From contig DXCX01000015.1 in NCBI GenBank assembly GCA_019115785.1, positions 1 to 60,751 on the forward strand: a stretch of DNA of 60,751 nucleotides, given 5' to 3'. Shown one piece after another: positions 60,723 through 60,751 of this stretch. This DNA comes from Candidatus Intestinimonas merdavium. GTDB taxonomy: Bacteria > Bacillota > Clostridia > Oscillospirales > Oscillospiraceae. A program made the translations under genes and the position numbers. How positions within the stretch are numbered: position 1 is the first letter of the stretch; each line of letters opens with the position of its first letter. The notes beneath the pieces are model-generated. The model ran no database searches. It worked only from the letters and a program-made list of their open reading frames with translations, and was not told the DNA's origin.

Positions 60723-60751
60723 AAATGAGTTCGCGCCGGACGGAAGTCCGG

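Noticed and set aside
1..60751. CRISPR arrays, tRNA genes and insertion sequences
   Set aside because: No regularly spaced short repeats, no cloverleaf-like sequence and no transposase frame were seen on reading both strands by eye.

Overview
The window looks like the origin-proximal chromosome of a spore-forming, butyrate-producing, fairly GC-rich anaerobic Firmicute. The best guess is an Oscillospiraceae-type gut bacterium (Flavonifractor, Intestinimonas or Lawsonibacter relatives). The basis is a ParA/ParB/Noc locus with three perfect parS sites, a GerA-type spore germination operon, butyryl-CoA:acetate CoA-transferase with thiolase and a phosphate butyryltransferase-like enzyme, a T-box leader, and Shine-Dalgarno-led genes throughout. 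The taxon is inferred from gene content; no rRNA gene body is present.

Layout. 1-3534: aspS (cut by the window edge) and hisS, leftward, behind a T-box leader whose specifier and tRNA-end contacts read as Asp. 3599-5791: a membrane-anchored coiled-coil gene broken by an amber codon, a methylglyoxal synthase-like gene with a changed active site, and a MinD-like ATPase. 5940-13448: rsmG, a small membrane gene, mscL, an SLH protein, serS, a coiled-coil membrane protein, parB, parA and noc, with parS sites at 10049, 12449 and 12503. 13737-17341: a hemerythrin-CheX-like fusion, a YitT-family membrane protein and an SLH-glycosidase. 17625-23513: xpt and a BMP-type nucleoside ABC importer. Behind the last permease lies a 54-bp direct repeat enclosing a hairpin-packed insert. 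23794-25739: an SCP2 protein, a Cys/HExxH protein, two paralogous small-RNA candidates, and tadA.

25842-35803 is the most distinctive block. Two divergent groups encode a molybdopterin cytidylyltransferase-like protein, a hydantoinase/dihydropyrimidinase, a threonine synthase-like enzyme, an unfamiliar PLP enzyme, carbamate kinase and a three-subunit molybdenum hydroxylase (xdhABC). Together they suggest fermentative breakdown of purine, hydantoin or ureido compounds, in a version lacking the ygeW/ygeX/ygeY/ygfK/ssnA partners of described clusters. Purine uptake and xpt lie just upstream.

35948-46179: but and thl (butyrate formation), then the conserved mfd-pth-prs-glmU order, with a GlmU that has lost its uridyltransferase signature, then an HD-domain gene. 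46408-49629: a GntR regulator with an ABC-2 exporter. 49787-54495: a parvulin-type foldase lipoprotein, a small membrane protein and a calcium-type P-ATPase. 54615-56497: phosphate butyryltransferase and a CofE-like protein. 56685-60471: gerAA-gerAC-gerAB. The last 160 bases carry tandem strong promoters and a leader resembling the front of an rRNA operon that would begin beyond the window.
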